The position numbers were made by a program, and so were the translations under genes. A stretch of 64,000 bases of DNA from Polytrichum commune (Eukaryota; Streptophyta; Polytrichopsida; Polytrichales; Polytrichaceae). Location of the stretch: positions 9,488,001 to 9,552,000 of the forward strand of contig OX485806.1 in assembly GCA_950295325.1 (NCBI GenBank), in the 5' to 3' direction. The notes beneath the pieces were generated by a model that had not been told where the DNA came from, searched no databases, and worked only from the letters and a program-made list of their open reading frames with translations. Position 1 is the first letter of the stretch. Every line of letters begins with the position of its first letter. This document shows, piece after piece, positions 48,050 to 60,764 of the stretch.

Positions 48050-49839
48050 CAACAAATGGGCCTGTTGAGTTTGAGAGATAACAGGCTTAAGTTCAAGACT
48101 TTAGGCAAATCATTTATCATTTTAGGGCTCCATAGAATATATCTTTCTTAAAAGAGATGAACATAAAAAGCCAAGATTTTTGACGAAGATAGGACGTGCA
48201 CATAAAAAGCGGACTCTTTATGTGTATTGATATGTGGATCATCATAGGCACCTACTTTGGTTGCAATATACAAATGACGTGCGCAAGTGACTATAGAATA
48301 GAAAACCCTTATATTTGAGAAATACATAGAATCAAATAAATGTGCATGTACCAATGTGAGGCTAGAAAATGGAGTGATATGTTTATTTTAATTTTTCAAT
48401 TTAATGTCATGACTGCATCCACTACAAATGAAAAATTTTAACCATAAAATATATGGAATGTACGACACCAATCCAACATTGAATAGGACCCCTTTGGAGG
48501 AAATTGAAATAGATACATCAGTGAACTGATATAGTAACTTTGAAATGACTATATATAGTCATGATAAATCCCCTTATAAGGGGGGAATACAATTGTAAAA
48601 ACTTAGAAAGTGCATAAGTTTGCGCATATCAACTTCTTTAATGGGTTCATTGTCAGCTGCATCACCGCCTCCATCAAGCATACCTATCGGATTTCCTCCT
48701 CAGTAGTGTGTAAAGTTTCATGAGATCAAAGACCAATTCATTATTGATGAACTCGTGTGCGTTCATAATGGGCCCACTTTCACTCTCTTAGATACCAATC
48801 CTAGTTGTTCCAATAAGGTAGTAATTTCTTGCAACTCTTTCTTATGTACTGCTTCTTGAGCTTCTATATTTGTCATGAATGCGTCATCCGTTTCCTTATT
48901 GTCATAATACCTCAAAAGAATAGTTCACTATATTCGTTAATAGGAGATATTTCCATGATTTGGAGACTAATCAAGGACTTCAAGTATGATATTGTGTTTA
49001 GTGCATATTTTGATTATGATATAGATAATATTTAGATATATATATATACTTCTCATGAACGAATATGTAAAAAGTTCATTACCAACGTTCCCCACGTTCA
49101 CAATAATGCACCCCAAACAATGGGTAAATTTAATGATATAGTGATATACATGCGTTTTCCCAACAATTCATGATTGTTGATGTAGTAACTTAGAGCAATT
49201 TCTCAACCTACTATACATTGACAAGTGATTGTGTGCACGATTTATGCATGTTACAGTAATTTCATTCAAGTTATAGAAATTTATAGCCTCACTTTCATCC
49301 AAGTGAACACTTATTGAGTTGAACTCATTGAAAAGGGGAGCGTAATTTTTTGAATTTTTCCTAACGGTTAACAATCAACACTTCTAGTATATTGTTTGGA
49401 GACTTTTTAGGAAGCATAATTTTCCTCAACACAAATGCGATTTCACCACTTATGATGGATGGACTGGACATTAGTGAAAGAGATCCAATGTTAAAGAGCA
49501 TGCAATCCTTGGAAGTGTTGCAAGCTTGTCTTCATGTGCATACAATTTGCCATTCGGAGCACTTGTCATGTCCACAAGGTCAAAAATTGCTTGACCTGGC
49601 TGGTGTGTTGGTATAACGTACATGTTCATAAACGGTTTTTTTTATTCCCACTAAACTGCTTATGGTAGTTAGTGTCATGTACACTATTTGTGAAGGACCT
49701 ACACTAGATGCCCAGAGGTCTCAAAGTGTCACGCCCGCTAATTACTGATATGATTTCATTTGTCAACATAAGTTACTTCTTCAAGTGAGAAGATACCTTC
49801 ACTATAATGACATTAGAATAGGTCATTGGGATACTTTCG
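48050..49839. other. AT-rich intergenic DNA
   Basis: Only short ORFs. A segment near 48370-48430 weakly resembles part of the 700-bp repeat. A TATA-rich tract lies at 49036-49050. No gene is supported. Confidence 0.4.
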
Positions 49840-50085
49840 ATGATAGGCTTGCGTTTTAATATCCAAGGGTAAGATATTTAAGCTCACTAATGGCAAGTGT
49901 CATGTGTTTGCATTTTAATATTTAAGAGGAATATATCCTTAAGCATACTAATGGCAAGTGTCATGTGTTTGCATTTTAATATTTAAGAGGAATATATTCT
50001 TAAGCATACTAATGGCAAGTGTCATGTGTTTCATTTTAATATTTAAGAGGAATATATTCTTAAGCATACTAATGGCAAGTGACAT
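49840..50085 (+). repeat. 61-bp tandem repeat, about four copies
   Basis: GGCAAGTGTCATGTG recurs at 49892, 49953 and 50014, with a degenerate last copy at 50074, spaced 61, 61 and 60 bp apart. Each unit also has TTTTAATATTTAAGAGGAAT. The second and third units are nearly identical, so the expansion is recent. Confidence 0.9.
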
Positions 50086-50175
50086 TTTTGTACACTTTAG
50101 TCAACTTGTAGACAATTGTGGAACATAGACATCCACCTCATAACACTATCGAACATACTCATGTCAAGATATTAA

Positions 50176-50503
50176 GGCCCTTGCCACACGAGAGGAAACT
50201 TGCATGAACGGTAGTGAGTTGGATGAATAGCATTGGTTCAAATGAGCAAGTGGTTGCCACATGAGAGGAAGTATGGGGAGTGGCCACAATGACTTTTTAG
50301 CTTTGGATTTTGTTTTGGATCTTGCTTCGGGATCTACTTGGCAATAAAGTAGAGTGATATGGCACAATAAATGTAGTTCGCAACTACCGGGCACTAGTGC
50401 CCGGAAGTCCACAATATAAGGAGAAAAACGAGGAAAAGGAGACTTTTCTTGGGCAAGGTGCCATGTTGGAGGAAGTTCCTCTACCTCTCGTGTGGCAAGG
50501 GCC
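50176..50503. mobile_element. GGCCCTTGCC-TIR MITE
   Basis: Left end GGCCCTTGCCACACGAGAGG and right end CCTCTCGTGTGGCAAGGGCC are perfect complements over 20 bp. The flanks are TAA and TAG, compatible with a mutated 3-bp PIF/Harbinger target. The length is 328 bp. A third, internal copy of the end (TTGCCACATGAGAGGAAG) lies near 50255. Confidence 0.8.
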
Positions 50504-51606
50504 TAGTAAGTGCACTTGAACGCCAAGTGTCATGTGACGGCACTTATGGTGAAGTTGTTAATCAACAATACAACCTAGCATACCCTTCAAAATAGGGTAA
50601 GTGACTATATGGAGTCTCAAATAACCACATACCACTAAAATATGGGTTTCCAATTACGATAAGTCATCTAATTAGGCACATCTAACTTAATTTGAATCCT
50701 AGTTATGCACAATGATTGTTGGTATATAGGTTATATATACAAAGTTGGATGGTTGTTCTACGTCATGATGATAATAGTGAGGGTGACAGATTAGTGAAGG
50801 CGATATCAAATTTCTTGATGGTATGAATTAAATTTTTAGGGTAAAAAATAATGTGGGCCACACTAATTCCCAATTACCCGCACCATTTATTATTATAATG
50901 TATAGTGGCCACTATAATTTCCAGTTGACAAATTACTGTGGGTTTTTCATCTGCGCATATGGATGAAAATCCAAGGTAAGGCAAGGCAAGTACAATAAAA
51001 GTAATGTGGGCCACACTAAAATCCAACCCACATGAATTTCCCACTCACAATAATTAGACAAAACAATGTAGTGCCACCAGAGGAAGCATTGTGCCTCACA
51101 ACATTTGGCATGAAAGTATTGGAACTTGGCACTAATCATAACAATACTAACACTTGGCACTATGGCATGAAAGTACTTGCACTTGTCATTATTTAGTGAA
51201 AGTATTGTCATTTAGCACTATAATAACAAGCATGTGGCACACACTAATCACAAGCCTATGCACTGCTTATCCTAAAATATATGGCATATGAACATAGATT
51301 TCACTGTAGTCAGGTTAAAAAATTGGACTTACACCAAATTTGAACATGCTAGAATAGTATTTTCTCACAATCAGGCGCATGTGTTAGAATCTATTCTCAA
51401 CTAACCATAAATCACCGAGGGTGGAATTTTTTTACATTATTATTACATTCTAGACTTTCATGTTGTTATCTAAATAGGTTAAATAGTGAAATTTATCCAA
51501 CTAAAGGTCTCCTCCAATGATCCAAAGCCACGAGACAAGTCGAACACCGAGTACCACTCCTAAATGTGTCAACTTTCTTGAAGTTTCTGCAAAGTCATAG
51601 TACATA
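50504..51606. other. Intergenic, short element-end phrases
   Basis: GTGGGCCACACTAA occurs at about 50845 and 51005, and related ends are near 28965. A few repeats of CACTTGGCACTA-like text lie at 51125-51240. No gene is supported. Confidence 0.4.
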
Positions 51607-51832
51607 CTACACTAAATATGATATTTAGTGTGACTTACTATTTGGAATTACGTAATGCTATATCTATTTATTGTACATCGCATATTTTACCAACAAATGT
51701 TAAATTGATAGTTTGGACATTATAGAAAATTGACAACTTTACTTGGTAAAAACATGTATCAATAACAAAAAGATATATACCGGTCGTGTAAATCCAAATA
51801 ATAAGTCACACTAAATATCATATTTGGTGTAG
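51607..51832. mobile_element. CTACAC-family MITE, copy 2
   Basis: CTACACTAAATATGATATTT at the left pairs with AAATATCATATTTGGTGTAG at the right. Arms extend to about 45 bp through GTGACTTACTATTTGGA. The length is 226 bp. Same family as 47730-48049. Confidence 0.85.
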
Positions 51833-52658
51833 TTGACTATTGCAATTTCTAATTTCTATATCACAAACATTACACTCACACCAAAACCTGTAGAACTAAT
51901 GTTTCAAGGTCGTTCACATGGGGGCAATCACAATGTATATATATATATATATTCAACCCCAAATTTGTAAAGTCAAATGCCCAATTTTAATTTAATACTA
52001 GAGACATATATATTGGAAAAGAAACTAGACACACAAAACTTTTGTTCACTTGTTGGGAGCCATCTCTGCAAGCATCTCTAGTGGTCATCCTTGGGCTCTT
52101 TTATAAGACCAAATATCGGTTGCCAAGTGGCACTTGTAGGTGATACAAAATTAAGAACAATGCAAGTAAGGTAGGTGGGCTTTGAATGGTTCCATTTCTT
52201 GACTAGCCCACTTCTCCTAGGACATAAAACATGTGAATAGTACAAGATGGTTAGCAAATCCAGATCAAGGCCATAGCCACTCCTCATACTATTTGGAGTT
52301 CGTATGAATATCTTATTCATTATTAAAGTGGAGATTTTTATGCTCGTTAAATGGTCATATTGGTCTCCCCTCAATTATAATCTACCCTCTATATTTGGTA
52401 GCAATGGGGAGTGAGAATTATCTTAACGCATATAGAATGTTAACACTTTAACAAGTACAGAGTTTAACGAGCAAGAAGATAACACTTATAAATGTAACGC
52501 AAGTAAAATACTATTGTAACATTAAAGGAAGTTTCAAAATACAAGTGAGGAGTTTCACTCCTCCATTTCCATTCCTCTAGGATGGAAGAAGACATCTATG
52601 GGGGTCTCCTAAGGTTCATTCACATGGAGGAGATCAATCCCTTTCTCTAACTTTTCTA
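51833..52658. other. Intergenic, no supported gene
   Basis: It holds a (TA)n run near 51936-51951 and minus-strand ORFs of up to 98 codons (52078-52374) with no recognisable motif. Nothing else is supported. Confidence 0.4.
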
Positions 52659-52856
52659 GTCGAGAAGAAGTCTATGGGCGATGAAAGCAACTTCTGGCTT
52701 CTGGTGAGGCCACGTTGCATGTGCATTCTCGACCGTCGGATTTGACCGATGTAAGATCTCCACCGTTCCTGCCACCACTCATCCATTGCGTGTGCAGACA
52801 GACAGACAGAGAAGACAGACAAACACTCGCTCTCTTCACCTTCCCGAGTACGATTT
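52659..52856 (+). repeat. Promoter-like dispersed repeat, copy 2
   Basis: It matches 22603-22800 at about 85 percent, with the same start and the same CTCTCTTCACCTTCCCGA end. The TATA-like string of copy 1 is changed to GATGTAAGATC here. It is followed directly by the tandem units of 52868-53605. Confidence 0.75.
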
Positions 52857-52867
52857 CAAGTTGGCAT

Positions 52868-53605
52868 TTCACGAGGGGTCGAGGAGAGGTTTCACACTTC
52901 ACATTTCAAACCATATGCGGAGAGCTTAAGGGCACTTTGATGAAAAAGATGAGATCATTATACTGCTGCTGTAGTTTGTAATTGACGGTGATCATCGCCA
53001 CGTTTTTGCGGCATATATATCGAACCTGCTTCATCTGTTGGGCATGTTGATGGTATAAGAGTCACCCTCATATGCGTAGATTTGCAATGGAAGAGTGTCG
53101 AGTGATCAGTGGTGGAAATCAAGGCTCGCTGTTTTCATGCAAAGGCTTTTGTTCAGCCGGGTTTCTGCATTTCGACTTTTAGATCTGGTCGACGTTCAGC
53201 GTTCCACGAGTAGGACGAGGAGAAGTTTCACAATTCACATTTCACACAGCATGCAGAGAGAGATGCAGAGCACCTTGATGGAATAGACGAGATTGACGTG
53301 CCATTGCTGTAGAGTACAACGGTGATCATCACCAGTTTTTGCCCCATAAGCAATAGTCCTTCGTAAAGTGTTGGAAGGCTCTCTTCATGCGAAGGATTCT
53401 GTTTGGCCGCAGGGTTTTGTGCATTTCTTTAAATACCCACGACATTCATTCAGCGTTTCGTAAGTGGGAGGAGGAGAAGTTTCACATTTTAAATTTCACA
53501 CTGTATTCAGAGAGCTTTAGAACACCTTGATGGAGAAGACAATGGAGATGCTGCTGCTGGTGTAGTGCACAACGGTGATCATCGCCAGGTTTTTGCGGCA
53601 TAAAA
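52868..53605 (+). repeat. Tandem array, about 265-bp unit, three copies
   Basis: Each unit contains GAGGAGAAGTTTCACA or a near match, CAYTTTGATG or CACCTTGATGGA, a CTGCTG-type run, and CGGTGATCATCGCCA with GTTTTTGCGGCATA. Copies start near 52868, 53193 and 53457. The second and third also share a preceding block with TTCATGC, GTTCAGC and GTTTCTGCATTTC-type text. No open frame passes through all units, so it is not an obvious coding repeat. Confidence 0.75.
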
Positions 53606-55646
53606 CCCAGCCATCAACAACCACGGCATCTTATGTGACCAACTAATTGCATCCTCAAGTTGAACAATCTTGCCAAAACTATGTGCAGCTCCCATGTCAA
53701 GCCTTTCACAGAAAAAACTCAAAGTGAGACAAAGGACAATTTGTATATCCGATCGCCTGCTTAGAGACTAGGGTGACTATGGACAAGTAGGAAGTCGTCT
53801 TGTATCCTTTTGAATTTTGGGCTTGTGCGTTTGTGTAGTGGGCATTGAGGTTGCTTGCATCTGTGGAGATGGCTTCAGGAGAAGTAGTATGGACTCTTAG
53901 GGGGATTGGTGATGGGATGCACATTGCATGGGGTGTAGTCGGATGTAGGAGGGGTAAATTGATTGATTATGTGAACAGTCCATCTCGGACAAAGTCTATC
54001 ATGGACGTGGTGGAAGGGAAGTAGGTTTTTCTTGAACTGCTAGTGGTTCTGCATATGTATCATTTATTAGCCAAACCATTTATACTTGCTTCACTTCACA
54101 ACTGCAAGTTTGGTACTTATTATTCTTGTCATGGGTTAGTTGTTAGTCACATGGAGAACCCCGCTCTAGGGAATTGTTGTATTGGTGGATGTGTTAAGTT
54201 TGATTATCTGGAGCTCAGACGATCAAGTGAAGATGCGGTCTTACTTGCTTCTCTATTCACTTAGTTTTCTTTTGAGGATGTTTCTACACCACAATTGTTC
54301 CAACCTATGTACACAAAGATAAGACGTCTCGTGTGCATTCTCATTGTATCTGAAATTCAGAAGGCTAATGAAAGATTATTGCAATAACAAGGTTTGCCAG
54401 ATAGCATTGTGTGGGCCAGATTTCAATATATACCAAGAACAAAGGTGAAACAATTCCATATTGTTTTGTAGTTGTTTTGATGACTCTTTTGGTGTAAGCA
54501 TCACTACCTATTACCCAAACAAACTCTATGCTTTGCCAACTTCCTTGCGGACTTCTTCTCCCACCAGTGGTGGGCCTTTGGCCCCTAGCGGCTCGTTGTA
54601 AGATTGTTAATGATGTGCTTTTGAAGGAATTCTAGACTAGGAGAGAATGTAGGTACATCACGGGGTCATGACGCACACAAATAGGTTTGAATACTAATGA
54701 CTTAGGTGATTATGGATATGTATTGTGGGTCACACTACAAAATTGCCAATGAAATGACATTAATTTTAGAGTCTGGAAAACTAAGAAGCTCATGGGAGTT
54801 ACAACACATCAAGATGGTGTCAAACTGACTGATTCCCTAGAGTAGTGGAGTACGGTAACCTTCATGAGGTAGAGGCTAATATCTACCCCCCCCCCCTCGA
54901 TGACTTTGGATAATCTACCCATAAAACTTTGAACCCTTAGAACTTTTGCAAATGAAATTCAAAAAAGACATACTTTGATGCATTGGAATTGCCTTTTCAA
55001 CTGCTAATAAGAAAACCTTTAATTCCTTTCATATAATAATCGTGTATTGACTCGGCGCTTAAATCGACGGTGTTAGAACCCTCTACTTACTTCTTAAGTC
55101 CCTGCGGGACCCCTTCAGAGTCTCAACGGTTGCTTTGTTTCCGGTTCATATCTCAAATCCCCCCCTCTCCGGAAGACTATAACATAAGCCAAGTATGTAG
55201 AAGAAGAAGAAAAAGAAAAAGAACTCCGGTCTCCGGAGGCACCAAGTATGTACATATATGGAAGGCTCACAATTGCCACGGGTCAAAAAAGCATGGAAAC
55301 GAGGCTCCTTGCCACACGCAATGATACTACCTACCCTCCAAGACTTAGATTCAAAGTTTTTGTTTGTATCCGGTGATGTAAAGCTTTTCAAGATTCTCTC
55401 ATGTGATGGCGTGTGGTCATACGGTGCATGCTATTCTTTTGCATTTTGCAATCTACATCTCAACTTTAAGTCCAACTTGAACAACGTCTTCTTCTTCCCT
55501 CACAACATAGACAAAACAAAAACAAAAATGCGGCTCGGGATGGTTGGAGTATGGCATTGGAAGTGATGAACCAAAGAAGCAAATTCATTCTCAAAACTAC
55601 TTGACTTTTTAAAGGTTCAAGAGGTCCATTATAGGCCTCAAGATGT
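53606..55646. other. Intergenic, no supported gene
   Basis: ORFs here (up to 102 codons) show no known motif. A C-run is at 54887-54897. Decayed transposon sequence is possible. Confidence 0.35.
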
Positions 55647-55818
55647 CATAACATTACTCAACAACTTGTGCCCTTCAAAATATAATAATGGGATGTTGGG
55701 AGCTCAATATGAATCTAAGTCTCTCCCCCCCCCCCCCCCCCTGCGCAACTCTTCAAGCATCCAACTATTATATTATGAGGGTCCACAAAATGAGAGTTGA
55801 ATGCTAAGTAATGTTATG
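55647..55818. mobile_element. CATAACATTA-family MITE, copy 2, with C-run
   Basis: The left arm CATAACATTACTC with a later AAAATATAATAATGGGATG pairs with TATTATATTATGAGGG and AGTAATGTTATG on the right. The central loop carries a run of about 17 C (55726-55741). The length is 172 bp. Confidence 0.75.
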
Positions 55819-56654
55819 GACACCCATCCCACCATCAAGAATCAATATTCAGTGACAAGTTTTGCCAACTTTATCTTAATTTGAAACTTTGGTTTTGATG
55901 GGCTTTTCCAATTTCTAAATGCCAAATTTGTTCTACACTAAATATCCCAATAAGTGAGGATGTGCTAATAATGTGTGTGGGAAATTAGTGAAGGTGATAC
56001 TAGATGTCTTTATGTTGTAAAATTAGTGCCACTAAAAGATCTAAGGTTTCGGGAGTCCAAACTGTAAAATTGACGGAAATTCTCTGTACAAGCTCTCTTC
56101 AATTTCTTAGTGTTAGGAGATGCCTCATGAGTGAGCGCCAATTAAGAAGAAGAAGAAGAAGAAGCCTCTTCAAGTTCATCAAAGCAAATTATGCACTCCA
56201 CAATCACCTTAGAGTGCATTAATTTTCTCGAAAGGTACAGTAAATGAGCTTGGATTCATGAAGTTAGTATCGCACAGTAAAAAATTCAATCCTCACCAAT
56301 TTATGAGATTTGGCAGCATAGTATGTGTTTCAGGAATTAGTACCACATGCACTAAATTGGAAAATTAATGTAGTAGGTGGAACTAAAATTGGCCATGTGG
56401 TCTGAGTGAATTCATGAAAAATCCATGGAGACAACTTTCTAGAAATAAAAAATATGTGACTTTAAAGTTTGTCTTCCAAGGTTGGGATAGAGGGCAAAAC
56501 ATAAAAAATATTCATGAGTTTTAGAAGAGAGTTTGCTTCGCTTGTCTTATATAGTTTGAAACACAAAACTTTTTACTTTGAATGTGGGAGAGTTCTTTTA
56601 AGCGCACCACCTAAATACAATGGACATTGTGGTGGTGGTGAGGTTGTCCCCCCA

Positions 56655-57370
56655 TTGTACCCAAGGGGTGGACTTTTCATTGGAAACCTAAATGACGTGC
56701 GTGGGTCACTGTGAAATGAAATCCCCCTATATATGAGAACTTTATAAAGAAAAACAAATTTATATGTACTAAGAACAAGCTAAAAATGGACTCATGTATT
56801 TATATTAGGCTTTTCAATTTGAATGCCTCCACTACATATACAAGTTATACATCATGAATTCCAGAAGCCTTTCTCATAAAATCCACTTTCACTTTCCAAA
56901 GAGAAAGTCATTGAATGTTTTTCATCCATAGCATGTAACTCCATGATTATATTAAACAAACAAAGTTAAGAGCACAATAACTTAGTCACAATCTAGAGAG
57001 CAAAACTAAAGGAAGCCCATGAGAGCTCCAAGAGCCTAAAGTTTATAAAAACGTTGAACCCAAATGCAAACCCTAGCAAGAAGACACATGATAGTCATTG
57101 AGAACTATGACCATATGAAAACAATGGATGAAAACATGAAGTGGATGAAACTAACACATCTATTGTCAATTTTTTCTCTAAACCTTAGGACCCCCTTTTA
57201 TGCATCTACTTTTACTTCATGAAATTTAGTAGCCTTTTTAGATGTATACACTAGAGAGAAACAATGCCTCTCCCTTATATATACTATGTACTCCAGTGCC
57301 TCAAATAATACCCTTGATTACACTCACGTTAGTTCGTATGTGGTATGAAGACTCCACCTCTGGGACAATA
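56655..57370 (+). repeat. 700-bp dispersed repeat, copy 2
   Basis: Partner of 46665-47395 in the same orientation, beginning near CATTGGAAACCTAAATGACG and ending near CACTCACGTTAGTTCGTATG. Small insertions and deletions separate the copies. No coding frame is conserved between them. Confidence 0.7.
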
Positions 57371-58253
57371 TGGGGCCATGATAAAGTGATATGTTGTTAT
57401 GCATGAGTGCAAAGGATGGAGACAACAGGGGCCCACACTAATGTGATACATAAGTAGGAACACATGGATGTCATTCTACGCACATCTCAAGCATATGTGA
57501 ACATCAACATGCTCCCCTACAAGACCAAATTGTGAAATATGGAATATGCACTATCATGTGTAAAGTCCTAGGAGCATATGTACTTAGATTGCAAATTTCT
57601 CACCATCATTTACCTTCGTTGAAAAATGCTAGCCTAATGAGTTTTCCACCTCATTGATCGAATAGCTTGATAGGTGTTGTGCCATGTCACTCAAAGTGCC
57701 ATTGCGTGCTTGGCATATGGTTCCATTTGGTACTAGTCCGCTAAAATAGCACTTGGCCTCCACTAGGCATATGACCAAGTCATTTTACCTAGTACTACGT
57801 GCTCTAAAACACTCGCTATGTTACCATATTGGTCCATGTTATTAATGTCAAATTAAAGCTTAATGCACAATGCACTCGAATTTGCTCATCTTACCGTATC
57901 CATCAAAGCTTCTCACCTCCATGGCCCAATAACATGTTGCATTAATATGTTGTCATGCAACAAATAACATCAAAGTAATAAAGTGCTATGGTGTTGCACT
58001 TTTAATTTGGAAAGTCCCAATATATCAAATTAGAGACGCGGTTCGAAGTCAAATTTTCTTCATGTCTTCAAAGTATCACTCATAAATATATATTTAAAGG
58101 ATTTTATACATGTTGAGACACAAATTACCAATGATAAACATATAGTTAGGTTAGAGCATGCACTCAAAATGGTGAGTAAGACATAGTTTATATCAATGTG
58201 TGGGCCCTTCTCAAAGTGGACATAAAATATTGTACGCAATCATGATTTAAATT
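57371..58253. other. Intergenic, no supported gene
   Basis: No ORF above 60 codons, no inverted repeat or array recognised. Confidence 0.4.
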
Positions 58254-58382
58254 CATAACATTATTTAGATCCATAACAATGTTCTGTGGGACTGACAATA
58301 TTCCCCATAATATTTCCCACACTCAGCATGTATGTGAGGAATATTCCCACAAAACACTATTATGGATCTAAATAATGTTATG
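58254..58382. mobile_element. CATAACATTA-family MITE, copy 3
   Basis: Arms of about 40 bp: CATAACATTATTTAGATCCA on the left and TGGATCTAAATAATGTTATG on the right are perfect complements over 20 bp. The element is 129 bp long, the shortest and best paired of the three copies. Confidence 0.85.
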
Positions 58383-60384
58383 TCACGGGGGTCATACAAT
58401 AGGCGTTTACCAAAGGGCTAAACTAAGATGGCTTGCATTTTAGGGTCAACTCCTATGTACCATCCAACATGTCCACTTGTTTTTTTGGGGGTGGGGGGGG
58501 GGGGGTTTGAAGAAGACAATGCCAACAAATTGGATAGGTGTCATCACATGTTTTGAAGCAAATTTGTGCCTCCAAGTGCATCAATAGGCATCAATGCATA
58601 GGCATTGATGAGGATACACATGACACCAAAATGAGGGGTTGTGAAGGTCATTATGGATGCGTGTATTGGTCAAGACTCAAGAGAACAATGCAACATAGAA
58701 TAAAGGTAATAATACCGTTGGAGCTTTTGACCGGAAACCATTCCATTTCATTCATCTTGGATCCCTATTTATGTGAGATCCAAAGGAACCTGTTAGTTTT
58801 TTGACCCTGTTGGGTGCATGTGTTCACACATAAAGTGGACAAGTATCTAGTGGCCGGAAATGCTGACAAATACACAAGACTTGACCCTTAGCACATGCTC
58901 CAACCACACCAATTGAAGTAGTTGGAGCTGGTGGTGACAAACCATATTAGTGCGTGCATCTCCAAATATTTTGCCAATGCAACCTCACTGCTCACAAGTT
59001 ACAACTCATCGCTCATTACTCACCGCTCACATGTCAGTACTCCCTCATTGTCGAGGATTCACAACAAAGATAAAAACCCTAGGATAATAATTCTATCTAA
59101 GAGATTGGAGGAAATCCTACAAAGGCAATTAGGAGCACTAAAGGCTTAAATAAGATGAGGTCATCATGAGAATGACCTCCAGGGAAGTGCGATTCGGCTT
59201 CCACGGTAGTAATGTGGATAGAATGTAGTAATGTGTTGTATTCCAAGAAAGCAAGGAAACACACAAATGACACTTCTATTGTGCAAATAGAAAAATGAGA
59301 AAAACATGCACAACTAAATTTAGAACTAGCAAACTCCTCCGGCCAACTAATATAGGGAAAACATCAAGAGTGTTCCCGGTGGTTATTCATATAAGTTTTC
59401 TTATTGAACTTCATGGAGCCATTTCAAATTATTTTATCTTATAAGTTGCATAAGTCTTCTAGCTTACTTGTTATTGTCCACATTAACTCTTATGTCTTAC
59501 GTCTTATGTCTTAACCCTTGGAGGTTTAGGATTTAGGGTTTTATTGGTATTAATCTAAAATTGTTGTCTAAACTGTTATAGTTTGTGTCTTAAAGGCCAC
59601 ATCAAGGGAAGTAGTTGTTCTTCTTGTAAATGGTCTTGTAGGTTTATTTATTTGAATTTTCATTGGTTATGATATGGGAGACATCATGGTGTGACTCCAA
59701 AGGTGATATTAGTGAATTCTCTAATATTGACCTTTGGAACCACACCGGGAGACCTCCCAATGATGCCGCAAAATTTGCTCATAGTATACTTCAAAAATGT
59801 CTTTTAATTGTGGATTGGGGGGTCTCCCCATTCTAGTATTCAATACATTCAAAATATTTTGTACTAACATGGGAGATCTCCCGGTCCACAAGGCACTCGA
59901 AACTCTCCACATGTTATATGGGTTTTGTCTTCATATAATATAATAATATAATATAATATCTAATATAATAATATAATAAAAATATATTTTGAATAAAGGG
60001 TACTTATTTATTATCTAAAACCATAATTTTTAGTAATTTTCTTTCTAATTTATTCCAATTTTAATTCAAAATTCCACTTCTAGTTAAATATTTATTATTG
60101 ATGCTTGGTGAGTATCACACATGAGAAAACCTTTCTGTAACAACATCATTATTTTGGATCAATTTTATTGTAATACCATACTAATGCAAGGGAAATCTCA
60201 CCTAGGTATCGAATTTCTTGCATGATATATAGACATGCATAGTAACAAAACAAGAATATCTTTGAATACATGTACCCATATATAATGAATTAAATCCTTG
60301 TTATACAAGTGTTGGACTAGTATCATCTTTTTTTAATTTCATTCGGGTATATATATTGAAGGATTCATAGTTTTCAAATTGGTT
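58383..60384. other. Intergenic; G-run and foldback
   Basis: A G-rich run (58486-58505), a strong small foldback (59689-59747) and an ATAATATAAT low-complexity tract (59935-59980). The plus ORF at 58538-58804 has no recognisable domain. No gene is supported. Confidence 0.4.
59689..59747. repeat. Short imperfect hairpin
   Basis: GTGTGACTCCAAAGGTGATA then TTAG, a loop containing GAATTC, CTAATA and TTGACCTTTGGAACCACAC form a stem of about 25 bp with few mismatches. It could be a relic MITE or a foldback transcript precursor. No expression evidence is available. Confidence 0.6.
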
Positions 60385-60675
60385 CCAGTAAGGTATGGGG
60401 ATGTTTTCGTTTTTGATATCATTTGGGTTTGCGTACCATGCAAGGTCCTTCATAGCTAGATAAAATTACCTTAGAATCAACACAATTTAGAATGGTAATG
60501 ACCCTGTATAATGACCTGGGTATACAAAGATTCTCGCACCTTAACACACTCCACAAAGGATCAATATTTGACTGATAAATATTACAAATTTGACACCGAA
60601 CGGGTAGGTTCTTTGATACCAATATTCTTGTTGAATATTGAGGCCCATGCATTCTCCTAAATATACTGGTCCAAC
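60385..60675 (+). repeat. Dispersed repeat family A, copy 2
   Basis: Similar to 195-490 and 61945-62235 in the same orientation, from GTAAGGTATGGGGATG to the GGTAGGTTCTTTGATACC block and beyond. Confidence 0.6.
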
Positions 60676-60764
60676 ATGAGTACCAACATGTATAATCGTT
60701 TTCCTGTGATGAACTTTCAGCTTCAGTACATTCAAAGTACATTCAAGTGCATTCAGAGCAATGA

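Noticed and set aside
46665-57370. A full LTR retrotransposon between the 700-bp repeats
   Set aside because: No gag, protease, RT or integrase frame, primer site or polypurine tract was visible.
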